Positions 1-5,617 are shown, counted from the first letter of the stretch. The stretch: DNA of 5,970 nucleotides from Pseudomonadota bacterium (GCA_021847165.1 JAJZUH010000127.1:1-5970); one strand, 5' to 3'. Notes: generated by a model not told the origin, from the sequence alone. Numbers and translations: made by a program.

Positions 1-96
1 CTGCTGCCCCTCAAAACGGACCGGCTGCATGAAAAATCCCCGAAATAAATCATCCAGGGCATCGCTGGCAGGGTTGAATCTGGTGATGTTGGCCAT
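1..96 (-). CDS. hsp20: Hsp20 family small heat-shock protein, N-terminal fragment
   Basis: Only the first 32 codons are in the window; the gene runs off the left edge. The fragment reads MANITRFNPASDALDDLFRG and continues FFMQPVRFEGQQ. This matches the usual start of bacterial Hsp20/alpha-crystallin proteins (MANxTRFNPF..LDDLFRGFF..PVR). These are cytoplasmic, ATP-independent holdase chaperones that keep unfolding proteins soluble for DnaK/ClpB. The ATG is preceded on the minus strand by AAAGGAG with six bases of spacing, which fixes the start. A heat-shock promoter lies about 50 bases further upstream. The alpha-crystallin domain is not visible, so family assignment rests on the N-terminus and promoter alone. 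It is probably unrelated to the copper genes next door. Confidence 0.8.
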   Translation of the reverse strand, partial: MANITRFNPASDALDDLFRGFFMQPVRFEGQQ

Positions 97-148
97 TTAT
101 TTCTCCTTTCCTCAGGGTTGGACGGAAAACTTTCCGCGTATTCCCAAG

Positions 149-174
149 TTATGGGCTCACGGGCATATTTCAAG
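149..174 (-). promoter_or_regulatory. Sigma-32 (RpoH) heat-shock promoter of hsp20
   Basis: Read on the minus strand, CTTGAAA (174-168) is an exact match to the sigma-32 -35 consensus. After an 11-base spacer comes GCCCATAA (156-149), close to the -10 consensus CCCCATnT. Transcription should start near position 142, giving a leader of about 45 bases that ends in the AGGAG ribosome site before the ATG at 96. The downstream gene is a heat-shock chaperone, which supports the assignment. Confidence 0.8.
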
Positions 175-177
175 GGC

Positions 178-206
178 AAAAAAAAGGGCGGCTGGATGCC
201 GCCCTT
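178..206 (-). terminator. Intrinsic terminator after the PCuAC gene pair
   Basis: On the minus strand a perfect 9-bp GC-rich stem (AAGGGCGGC/GCCGCCCTT, 206-198 with 192-184) closes a 5-base loop and is followed directly by a run of eight T (185-178, the first two shared with the stem). It lies 22 bases beyond the stop codon of the ligand-less chaperone gene. This is a textbook rho-independent terminator for minus-strand transcription. Its T-run ends three bases before the -35 element of the hsp20 promoter. Confidence 0.9.
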
Positions 207-227
207 CCTGACCGATACGGATCGACC

Positions 228-704
228 TTAGCGGTGATCTTTGACAGTCGGGTCGTTGTAGTGCTGGTAGCTCAATTCCAGCGGCCTTACTTCGGCTGCC
301 GCATTGATGGTGACGGATTTGCCGCCGATCTCCAGCACCAGCGTCAGCGGCACATGGTCGCCGACGTTCAGGGCCTGCTTCAGGCCCACCAGCGACATGT
401 ATATGCCGCGTTCGCCGAAAAGCGTCGTGCTATGCGCATGCAGCCGGATGCTGGGGACAGTTTCGGTATGCAGCTTGCCATGATGCATCACCACATTCTG
501 CAATTCGCCGGATGCGGCGACCGGGCTGCGCACCGACAGCAGCCGTGCGGCCTTGGCGACGGTCAGGTTCATCTGCACGGTAACGGAGGTCTGCCCCGGC
601 ACGCTCTCGCGCAGCCACGCCTTGTCCACGATCACGTCATTCGCGCCAGCCCAGGCGTTGCCCGCCAGCAACAGGCTGGCCGCACAAAACAGTTTGCGCC
701 ACAT
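228..704 (-). CDS. PCuAC-fold periplasmic protein lacking the canonical copper ligands
   Basis: A 158-residue exported protein. Residues 1-19 form a signal peptide with an AWA cleavage site, and the rest aligns without gaps through the core with the PCuAC chaperone encoded just upstream. Shared landmarks are the KAW..R...PGQ start, the SGE segment, the xGL loop and the V(R/I)(P/K)PLE end. PCuAC proteins carry Cu(I)/Cu(II) in the periplasm and deliver it, for example, to cytochrome oxidase CuA assembly, using an H-X10-M-X21-HXM motif. Here the four positions read Q69, T80, Y102 and S104, so the canonical site is gone. Remaining candidate ligands are M73, H74, H75, H79, H89 and H91, plus His near the C-terminus. 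The ATG has an AGGAG site six bases upstream, overlapping the stop codon of the preceding gene (9-base gap), so translation is probably coupled. The frame is intact, so this does not look like a dead gene. Whether it binds metal by other residues is unknown. Confidence 0.85.
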   Translation of the reverse strand: MWRKLFCAASLLLAGNAWAGANDVIVDKAWLRESVPGQTSVTVQMNLTVAKAARLLSVRSPVAASGELQNVVMHHGKLHTETVPSIRLHAHSTTLFGERGIYMSLVGLKQALNVGDHVPLTLVLEIGGKSVTINAAAEVRPLELSYQHYNDPTVKDHR

Positions 705-713
705 GACGATCTC

Positions 714-1178
714 CTAATGGTGATGTTCGTGCCCTTCGGCGCCGGTTGTTTCCAGCGGCTTGATCACCGCCAGCACCCGGATGACGGAGGTATGCCCGTC
801 GGCGAATTTCACCGTCAGCGCAAAGGGCAGTTTATGGCCGGCCTTGAGCGGCTTCCTCAAACCGATCAGCATCAGATGATTGCCATCTTCCCCCAGCGAC
901 ACCGGCGTCTTGGCCGGCAGCGGCAGCGAATCCAGTGCGCGCATCTTCATCACGTCGCCTTCCATGACCATGCTGTGTATCTCCCCGCTTTGCGCCGACC
1001 CGCTCGCCACGCCGATCAGGGTCGCATCCTTCCTGCTGGTGATGGTCAGCTGCACCGATGCGCTGTCCTGCCCCGGGGCAGTCGCGCGTGTCCATGCCTT
1101 GCTCACCTTCACTTCATCGGCATAAGCCTGTGTCGCCGCCAGCATCGCCAACAAACCCGCAACCAGAATCTTTTTCAT
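714..1178 (-). CDS. PCuAC family periplasmic copper chaperone with intact copper motif
   Basis: A 154-residue exported protein. Residues 1-20 (MKKILVAGLLAMLAATQAYA) are a clear signal peptide. The mature protein has the full H-X10-M-X21-HXM copper motif of PCuAC (DUF461) proteins: H68, M79, H101 and M103, with exactly the canonical spacing, inside GEIHSM, MKMR and GNHLMLIGL. These chaperones bind copper in the periplasm and pass it to cuproenzyme assembly. The C-terminus is an extra acidic/His tail, GHEHHH, which may bind additional metal. The start at 1178 is chosen because the signal peptide begins there and AGGAG lies six bases upstream. An in-frame ATG at 1208 would add MWRVFYSGDD and break the signal-peptide pattern. 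The gene lies upstream of, and is probably cotranscribed with, the ligand-less paralogue. Confidence 0.92.
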   Translation of the reverse strand: MKKILVAGLLAMLAATQAYADEVKVSKAWTRATAPGQDSASVQLTITSRKDATLIGVASGSAQSGEIHSMVMEGDVMKMRALDSLPLPAKTPVSLGEDGNHLMLIGLRKPLKAGHKLPFALTVKFADGHTSVIRVLAVIKPLETTGAEGHEHHH

Positions 1179-1228
1179 GTCATCTCCTGAATAAAAAACG
1201 CGCCACATCCTGAACGATACGACGCGTC

Positions 1229-1257
1229 ATTTTAGCCTGATTTGCCAGCCCGGCCAT
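1229..1257 (-). promoter_or_regulatory. Weak candidate promoter for the PCuAC pair
   Basis: In the 134-base gap between the receptor terminator and the chaperone start, the best -10 match on the minus strand is TAAAAT (1234-1229). At a 17-base spacing the -35 position holds ATGGCC, a poor match, so the promoter would need an activator or may not be real. The gap holds no open reading frame I would call, and I see no copy of the 17-bp palindrome found at 3609-3625. Confidence 0.22.
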
Positions 1258-1312
1258 TGCAGTTTTCCCGCCCCGCCGCACGCCCCGCTCCGGCCCACGC
1301 AAACAACAACAT

Positions 1313-1340
1313 AAGGCCGCCAGATCGGTCCGGCGGCCTT
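1313..1340 (-). terminator. Hairpin terminator after the copper receptor gene
   Basis: AAGGCCGCC (1340-1332 on the minus strand) and GGCGGCCTT (1321-1313) form a perfect 9-bp stem with a 10-base loop, ten bases after the receptor stop codon. The following minus-strand sequence, TTATGTTGTTGTTTG, is T-rich but interrupted, so termination may be partial. If leaky, read-through would let the receptor and both chaperones be expressed together. Confidence 0.65.
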
Positions 1341-1350
1341 GATCGAACAG

Positions 1351-3540
1351 TCAGAACTTCACTGTCAGGCTGGTATTGAAGGAGCGCCCCATGCCCGGCA
1401 CCAGCATGCCATAGGGAACTCCCGTGCCCATGGTCGCCCCTTGCCCGACATATGCGCCGCCCAGGGGGGAGATGTAGAACTTGTTCAGGGCGTTTTCCAG
1501 CCCCACGTCCAGCCGGGCACGTTTCCATTCGTAGCTGCTGTACAGATTGAGCAAACCATAGCCGCCGGTGCGCATTTCCTTCCGGATCGCTTCGACCCCG
1601 GTCTTTGCCGCCACCAGCCTCGTCTCGATGGTGTTGGTCCAGCCGCCCATGCGCTGTTCGACCGCCAGCTTCAGATTCAATGGCATGATGTTGTACAGGT
1701 TGTCACCGGTCGTCAGGTTCCTGCCGTTCACATAGCTCAGCACGCCGGATGTGCTGAAACTGCCGTAGCCGGTGTTCCGCGCCAGCAACATGCGGCTGGA
1801 AACGTCAGCGCCATAGAGGCGTGCGCTCTGGTTGGCCAGCGTCAGGTTCACGAACCCATCGGTGCGGGCCGCGCATGCCGGGCAGGCGACGGCATCGATG
1901 TAATTCACCACGCGGGTGTAATACGGCGCAACCTTCACTTCCCAGATCTCCTGCTGCTCGTCGTGCCAGCGGCCAGCCACGCTCAGCGTATGCGCGGTTT
2001 CCGGTTTCAGGTCCGGATTGCCGACATAACCGTTGCCGTCGCCGAACCAGTTGTTCATGTTCAGGACCATGGTGCTCTTGGTCGACCAGGTATAGCGTTC
2101 GTACAGGCTGGGCGAACGTGTCTTTGCGGCATAGCCCGCCTCGAAATCCTGGCCGCTGTCCGGCGTATAGCGCGCCAAGGCGGTCATATCGAAGTTGCTG
2201 TCCGTGCGCTGCCGGTCGAGCGCATTGAAGGCGCTCGCGGTAGCCAGATAAGTGGCCGTCGTGTTGTAGCCCTGCACCACCCCGGTGTTCATCTTTACCG
2301 ATTCGGCACGGACGCCGAGCTGGCTCGCCCACCGCGGGTCCCAGTGCGCTTCCCATTCGGCAAAGATGCCGAATCGGTCGCGCTGCCCGTTGTTGATGTT
2401 CCAGAAGGCGTTCGGAGACATCCCGCCCGTTCCCGATGCCGGCCACCAGTCGTCCAGGCGATAGCGCTGATATTCGCTGCCCAACCGGAACACATCCCGC
2501 TCGGACAGCACGATGTCCGCCTTGAGCTGCGCCCCGGTGTTCCGGCCCTTGGTCTCCATCGGCATGCCGGGGGCGGTGCCATAATAAAACTGCTTGTCTT
2601 CGAGGAAATTCATCCTGTGGTGCGTATTCTCGTTGTATGCGCGCGCCTCCAGCATCCCCCAGTCATATTGCCCGGTATAGCGCAGATTGGCCTGCTTGCT
2701 GTAGTTCCCGGTCATGTCCATGCGCTGGTTCGGGAAGCCCTGATAGGGAATGTCCTGCAGACCCAGCTTGAGTTCGACCACATGATTGGCCTGGCGCATG
2801 GCAAGGCCGAAGGACTGGTTGATGGCCTGGTACATGGAAGAGCCGACCTCGTTGCCAGCCAGCCAGCCCCTGCCCGTCGCAGCCGGTCCGGCCGCCTTGA
2901 AATCCTGTGCCGCCGTGTAGTTTGCCGATTTCACGGTTGAACCGCTGTACATCATGCTCAGGCTTTCGCTGGCAACCGTTGCCGCAACGTTTGCCCCGCG
3001 GGCGTTGCCGTTGCTGCGGTACAAGACGCCCGCCTGGCCTTTCAGCAAAGTGCCCTGCCCATCCCGGGCGAACTCCGGCGCTGGCGAGTCCACCATGATC
3101 GTTCCGGCTATGCTGTCGCTGCCTGCGCTGACCGGCGTGATGCCGGCCAGCACTTTCACGCTGCCGACGTTGCCGGGATCAATATAGGAAAGCGGCGGAT
3201 TCATGTGATTCGCGCAAGCGGAAATCAGGTCCATCCCATCCACTTTGACGCGCACGCGGTCATCCGCCATGCCGTGGATCACCGGCAGACTGGACACCCC
3301 GCCAGCACCGTACAAACTGATGCCCGGCAATCCATCCAGCAATCTGGCCGCATCGCTGGTATTGGTGTGCAAGCGCGTCAAGTCATCCCGGCCCGGCTCC
3401 GAACTGCCCAGCGATGGCAACGGCTGCTGCCGTTCCGCCGTCACCACGACCTCCGGCATCGTCTCCGATTCCTCGGCAAATGCGGCCGGCGCAACTGCCA
3501 GCGCAACCGCCACCGCGCTCATTTTCAGCCCAGATTTCAT
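1351..3540 (-). CDS. oprC: TonB-dependent outer-membrane copper receptor (OprC/NosA class)
   Basis: A 729-residue TonB-dependent transporter. Residues 1-22 are a signal peptide (AFA cleavage), followed by a TonB box-like EVVVTA (30-36). The plug domain runs to about residue 160 (LLDGLPGISLYGAGG, VIHGM, RVRVKVDGM, GNVGSVKVLAG, SIAGTI). The beta-barrel follows and ends in the usual terminal aromatic residue (LTVKF). The plug contains CANHM (C109, M113), matching the CxxxM copper-binding motif of Pseudomonas OprC, with flanking NPPLSY also typical of that class. Met-rich stretches (QRMDM around 274-276, GMPMET around 326, a Met-containing last loop around 704-717) could provide further ligands. 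A CPAC pair (C553, C556) lies in a predicted surface loop. The start at 3540 has GGAGAG seven bases upstream and begins the signal peptide; the longer reading frame to 3759 would overlap the divergent kinase gene and is rejected. Position next to PCuAC chaperones supports copper import as the role. OprC is the best-fitting name, NosA an alternative. Confidence 0.88.
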   Translation of the reverse strand: MKSGLKMSAVAVALAVAPAAFAEESETMPEVVVTAERQQPLPSLGSSEPGRDDLTRLHTNTSDAARLLDGLPGISLYGAGGVSSLPVIHGMADDRVRVKVDGMDLISACANHMNPPLSYIDPGNVGSVKVLAGITPVSAGSDSIAGTIMVDSPAPEFARDGQGTLLKGQAGVLYRSNGNARGANVAATVASESLSMMYSGSTVKSANYTAAQDFKAAGPAATGRGWLAGNEVGSSMYQAINQSFGLAMRQANHVVELKLGLQDIPYQGFPNQRMDMTGNYSKQANLRYTGQYDWGMLEARAYNENTHHRMNFLEDKQFYYGTAPGMPMETKGRNTGAQLKADIVLSERDVFRLGSEYQRYRLDDWWPASGTGGMSPNAFWNINNGQRDRFGIFAEWEAHWDPRWASQLGVRAESVKMNTGVVQGYNTTATYLATASAFNALDRQRTDSNFDMTALARYTPDSGQDFEAGYAAKTRSPSLYERYTWSTKSTMVLNMNNWFGDGNGYVGNPDLKPETAHTLSVAGRWHDEQQEIWEVKVAPYYTRVVNYIDAVACPACAARTDGFVNLTLANQSARLYGADVSSRMLLARNTGYGSFSTSGVLSYVNGRNLTTGDNLYNIMPLNLKLAVEQRMGGWTNTIETRLVAAKTGVEAIRKEMRTGGYGLLNLYSSYEWKRARLDVGLENALNKFYISPLGGAYVGQGATMGTGVPYGMLVPGMGRSFNTSLTVKF

Positions 3541-3580
3541 TGCAGACTCTCCATGGTTATTGAATGTTCGACCGGCGCGG

Positions 3581-3609
3581 ATTTTATGGAAATTTGACAT
3601 GGCGTCTCT
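3581..3609 (-). promoter_or_regulatory. Candidate activator-dependent promoter of the copper receptor
   Basis: On the minus strand TAAAAT (3586-3581) is a good -10 element and predicts a start near 3574, giving a leader of about 34 bases. The corresponding -35 position (3609-3604) reads AGAGAC, which is a poor match. The palindrome at 3609-3625 would be centred about 43 bases upstream of this start, the usual position for an activator that replaces a weak -35. This is inference from spacing only. Confidence 0.4.
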
Positions 3610-3625
3610 GCGGCATATTGCCGCA
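3609..3625. promoter_or_regulatory. 17-bp palindrome, likely RegA/RegR-type operator
   Basis: TGCGGCATATTGCCGCA is a perfect inverted repeat with 7-bp arms and a TAT centre, in the 124-base gap between the divergent receptor and kinase genes. As I recall it, the Bradyrhizobium RegR box is GNGRCRTTNNGNCGC; this site fits at all but one position. The neighbouring response regulator belongs to the RegA/RegR/PrrA/ActR family, so autoregulation and control of the receptor are both plausible. It lies 48 bases upstream of the kinase start codon and about 43 upstream of the predicted receptor transcription start. Confidence 0.6.
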
Positions 3626-3652
3626 CCACTGCCTGGCACAAAGCGACTCCGG

Positions 3653-3658
3653 TAGAAT
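3653..3658 (+). promoter_or_regulatory. Candidate -10 element of the kinase/regulator operon
   Basis: TAGAAT lies six bases before the kinase ATG. The usual distance from -10 to start point would place +1 at or next to the A of the ATG (3665), predicting a leaderless mRNA. This agrees with the lack of a convincing Shine-Dalgarno sequence upstream of the ATG. The 17-base-spaced -35 position (TGCCTG, 3630-3635) is weak. A further upstream TTGACA (3594-3599) has no good -10 at matching distance. Confidence 0.4.
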
Positions 3659-3664
3659 CCCTGC

Positions 3665-4999
3665 ATGAGTTCTTCCCTGCTCGCCGCCCAGACCGGCCAT
3701 ACCCACCTGCGCAGGATGCTTTTCCTGCGCGCCGCCGCCATCCTGGCGCAATGCGTCACCTTGATCCTGGTGCAGCGTTACCTCAGTCCCGACTTCGCCT
3801 GGGCGCCGATGTTCGGTGCGGTGGGTTTTCTGGCGCTGGCGAGCCTGCTCACCTGGTGGCGGCTGTCGTTCGATCTTCCGGTAGGCAACCTGGAGCTGTT
3901 CCTCCAGTTGAGCGTGGACGTGTTGGTGCTGACGGTGCTGCTCTATTACGGCGGCGGCTCGACCAATCCTTTCGTCTCGATCTACCTGCTGCCGCTGGTG
4001 ATCGCAGCCGCGACGCTGCCGCGGCGCTACACCTGGGGCATGGCCGCACTGACGCTGGCCTGCTACAGCATGCTGATGGTGTGGTACGTACCGCTGCCCG
4101 GCAGCCATGCGCAACATGCGCCCGTCGCGATGCAGCAGATGGACCACACCCATCACCACATGGAGAACATGCCCGCATCTGCCCCGTCCGCCTCTCCGCT
4201 GGGAGATTCATTCAATACGCATGTGCTCGGCATGTGGCTCGGCTTCGTCATCAGCGCCGTGGTCGTGGCCTATTTCGTGGTGGAGATGGCTCGGGCAGTG
4301 CGCATCCGCGATGCCCAGCTCAACCGGGTGCGGGAAGAAACGCTGCGCAACGAACGCATCGTGGCGCTGGGCACCCTGGCCGCAGGGGCAGCGCACGAAC
4401 TGGGCACGCCGCTCTCCACCATGTCTGTCGTGATTGGCGAGATGCGCAGCGAATGCCCGTCGTCGGAGCAGCAGGACAATCTCGTCATCCTTGACGAACA
4501 GGTGCGCAACTGCAAACGCATCCTCGACGCGCTGCTCTCGCAGGCGCAGGAAACCGGCAGCGAACTGTCGCTGGAGGAATTCATCCGCAACGTGCTCGAC
4601 GAATGGCAATTGCTGCGCCCGACCGTGCATTACCGCTTCCAGGTCAGCGGCCTGCAGCCGTCGCCGCGGCTGAAGGCCGATCCGGCATTGCGTTCGGCCC
4701 TGCTGAACCTGCTGAACAACGCCGCCGACGCTTCGCCGGACGAGATGGATATCCTGCTGCGCTGGGACGACATCAACGTCATGCTGGAGATCCGCGACCA
4801 TGGCCCCGGCCTCACCCCGGAAGCGGCGGCCCGCGCCGGCTCGGCCTTCTTCACCACCAAGCAGGAAGGGCGCGGCCTGGGGCTGTTCCTCGCCAACGCC
4901 ACGCTGGAAAGACTGGGCGGCAGCGTGCGCCTGTCCAATCGCGAGGGCGGCGGCGCGACGACGGAAGTGATCCTGCCCTTACGGAGCCTGTCCACATGA
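3665..4999 (+). CDS. regB: RegB/PrrB/ActS-like redox sensor histidine kinase with a His/Met-rich periplasmic loop
   Basis: A 444-residue inner-membrane sensor kinase. Six predicted membrane segments lie near residues 17-38, 46-64, 77-95, 104-119, 124-142 and 187-206. GGGSTNPF (96-103) matches the GGxxNPF quinone-site motif of RegB. The H-box ALGTLAAGAAHELGTPLSTM has H244 as the phosphorylation site and is diagnostic of the RegB/PrrB/RoxS group. The ATP-binding domain shows the N-box LLNNAADA (N351/N352), G1 box DHGPGL (378-383), FF (395-396) and G2 box GRGLGL (402-407). C283, 39 residues after the H-box His, is in about the place of the redox-active Cys of RegB (40 residues after). Unlike the family I know, the loop between segments 5 and 6 carries a His/Met cluster at 148-169, predicted to face the periplasm. 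The family senses quinone pool redox and phosphorylates a RegA-type regulator. The stop overlaps the regulator start, so the two form an operon. No clear ribosome site precedes the ATG. Confidence 0.92.
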   Translation: MSSSLLAAQTGHTHLRRMLFLRAAAILAQCVTLILVQRYLSPDFAWAPMFGAVGFLALASLLTWWRLSFDLPVGNLELFLQLSVDVLVLTVLLYYGGGSTNPFVSIYLLPLVIAAATLPRRYTWGMAALTLACYSMLMVWYVPLPGSHAQHAPVAMQQMDHTHHHMENMPASAPSASPLGDSFNTHVLGMWLGFVISAVVVAYFVVEMARAVRIRDAQLNRVREETLRNERIVALGTLAAGAAHELGTPLSTMSVVIGEMRSECPSSEQQDNLVILDEQVRNCKRILDALLSQAQETGSELSLEEFIRNVLDEWQLLRPTVHYRFQVSGLQPSPRLKADPALRSALLNLLNNAADASPDEMDILLRWDDINVMLEIRDHGPGLTPEAAARAGSAFFTTKQEGRGLGLFLANATLERLGGSVRLSNREGGGATTEVILPLRSLST

Positions 5000-5535
5000 T
5001 CCCTGCGGAAAAACCTTCGCTGTTGCTGGTGGACGATGACGAGACCTTCCGCACGGTGCTGTCGCGCGCACTGGAAAAACGCGGTTTCGCCGTCACCGCC
5101 GCCGGCAGCGTCGAGCAGGCGCTGCCGCTCGCCGTCGCCAACCCGCCGGAATACGCCGTGCTGGACCTGAAAATGGAAGGCGCATCGGGACTGGTGTTGG
5201 TGCAGAAACTCCATGAACTCGACCCGGCCACCCGCATCGTGATGCTGACCGGCTATGCCAGCATCGCAACCGCAGTGGAGGCGATCAAACTGGGAGCGAC
5301 GCAGTATCTTTCCAAGCCTGCCAACGCCGACGAGATCGTGGCCGCCTTCGGCCACAGCGCCAACGCCGATGCCCGGTTCGATGCGCAGCCAGCCTCGGTC
5401 GAACGCCTGGAATGGGAACACATCCAGCGCGTGCTGCGCGAGAACGGCGACAACATCTCCGCCACGGCCCGTATCCTCAACATGCACCGGCGCACCCTGC
5501 AGCGCAAGCTGGCCAAACGGCCGGTAGGCCTCTGA
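4996..5535 (+). CDS. regA: RegA/PrrA/ActR-like response regulator
   Basis: A 179-residue regulator. The N-terminal receiver domain has the acidic pocket D13-D15, phosphoacceptor D57 in VLDLKM, T85 in LTGYASI and K107 in LSKPA. A short linker leads to a Fis-type helix-turn-helix (about 138-176: EWEHIQRVLRENGDNIS followed by ARILNMHRRTLQRKLAKRP). The HTH and the receiver sequence around ATAVEAIKLGATQYLSKPA are nearly invariant in the RegA/PrrA/ActR/RoxR/RegR family, and the length is typical. The linker lacks the run of prolines seen in several alphaproteobacterial members. These regulators activate or repress respiration, cytochrome oxidase and redox-linked genes when phosphorylated by the RegB-type kinase. 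The ATG shares ATGA with the kinase stop, implying translational coupling. A longer reading frame upstream only overlaps the kinase and is rejected. A probable binding site lies at 3609-3625, upstream of its own operon. Confidence 0.93.
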   Translation: MIPAEKPSLLLVDDDETFRTVLSRALEKRGFAVTAAGSVEQALPLAVANPPEYAVLDLKMEGASGLVLVQKLHELDPATRIVMLTGYASIATAVEAIKLGATQYLSKPANADEIVAAFGHSANADARFDAQPASVERLEWEHIQRVLRENGDNISATARILNMHRRTLQRKLAKRPVGL

Positions 5536-5548
5536 GCCAGCCGCAACT

Positions 5549-5573
5549 CCGAAACCGGCCGTTCCGGGTTCGG
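5549..5573. repeat. Imperfect inverted repeat between regA-like gene and HDOD gene
   Basis: CCGAAACCGG (5549-5558) pairs with CCGGGTTCGG (5564-5573), giving a 10-bp stem with one A/G mismatch and a 5-base loop, 14 bases after the regulator stop. No T-run follows, so it is not a standard intrinsic terminator in the plus direction. It could weakly end the kinase/regulator transcript, stabilise its 3' end, or act as a protein site for the next promoter, whose -35 region it covers. Confidence 0.4.
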
Positions 5574-5575
5574 GT

Positions 5576-5581
5576 TAGAAT
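5576..5581 (+). promoter_or_regulatory. Candidate -10 element of the HDOD gene
   Basis: TAGAAT, the same hexamer found before the kinase gene, predicts a transcript start near 5588 and a leader of about 30 bases before the ATG at 5618. No good -35 is present at 16-18 bases (AACCGG at 17), so the call is tentative. Confidence 0.35.
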
Positions 5582-5617
5582 GTCCGCCAGTCAGCATCAG
5601 GGATCCACAATAAAACG

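Noticed and set aside
29..211. Plus-strand 60-codon frame at the left edge
   Set aside because: It runs through the hsp20 start, its sigma-32 promoter and the terminator on the opposite strand; no ribosome site or family match.
228..704. Ligand-less PCuAC copy as a pseudogene
   Set aside because: The frame is complete, with signal peptide, ribosome site and conserved structural positions; only the metal ligands differ.
234..1190. Plus-strand open frame of 318 codons across both PCuAC genes
   Set aside because: It is antisense to two genes with signal peptides, motifs and ribosome sites, and its composition (rich in His, Gln, Arg) is typical of a shadow frame.
1179..1208. Upstream ATG for the intact PCuAC gene, whose MWR start resembles that of the second copy
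   Set aside because: The extension would put charged residues before a perfect signal peptide, and AGGAG lies before the internal ATG; the shared MWR codons are probably chance.
1339..2940. Long plus-strand open frame of 533 codons across the receptor gene
   Set aside because: It is antisense to a clear TonB-dependent receptor, has no recognisable domain and no ribosome site; GC-rich coding DNA commonly gives such open antisense frames.
3594..3599. TTGACA as the -35 of the kinase gene
   Set aside because: No acceptable -10 is found 16-18 bases downstream; that position is inside the palindrome.
3541..3759. Upstream extension of the receptor gene by 73 codons
   Set aside because: It would cover the divergent promoter region and the kinase start; the signal peptide and GGAGAG site place the start at 3540.
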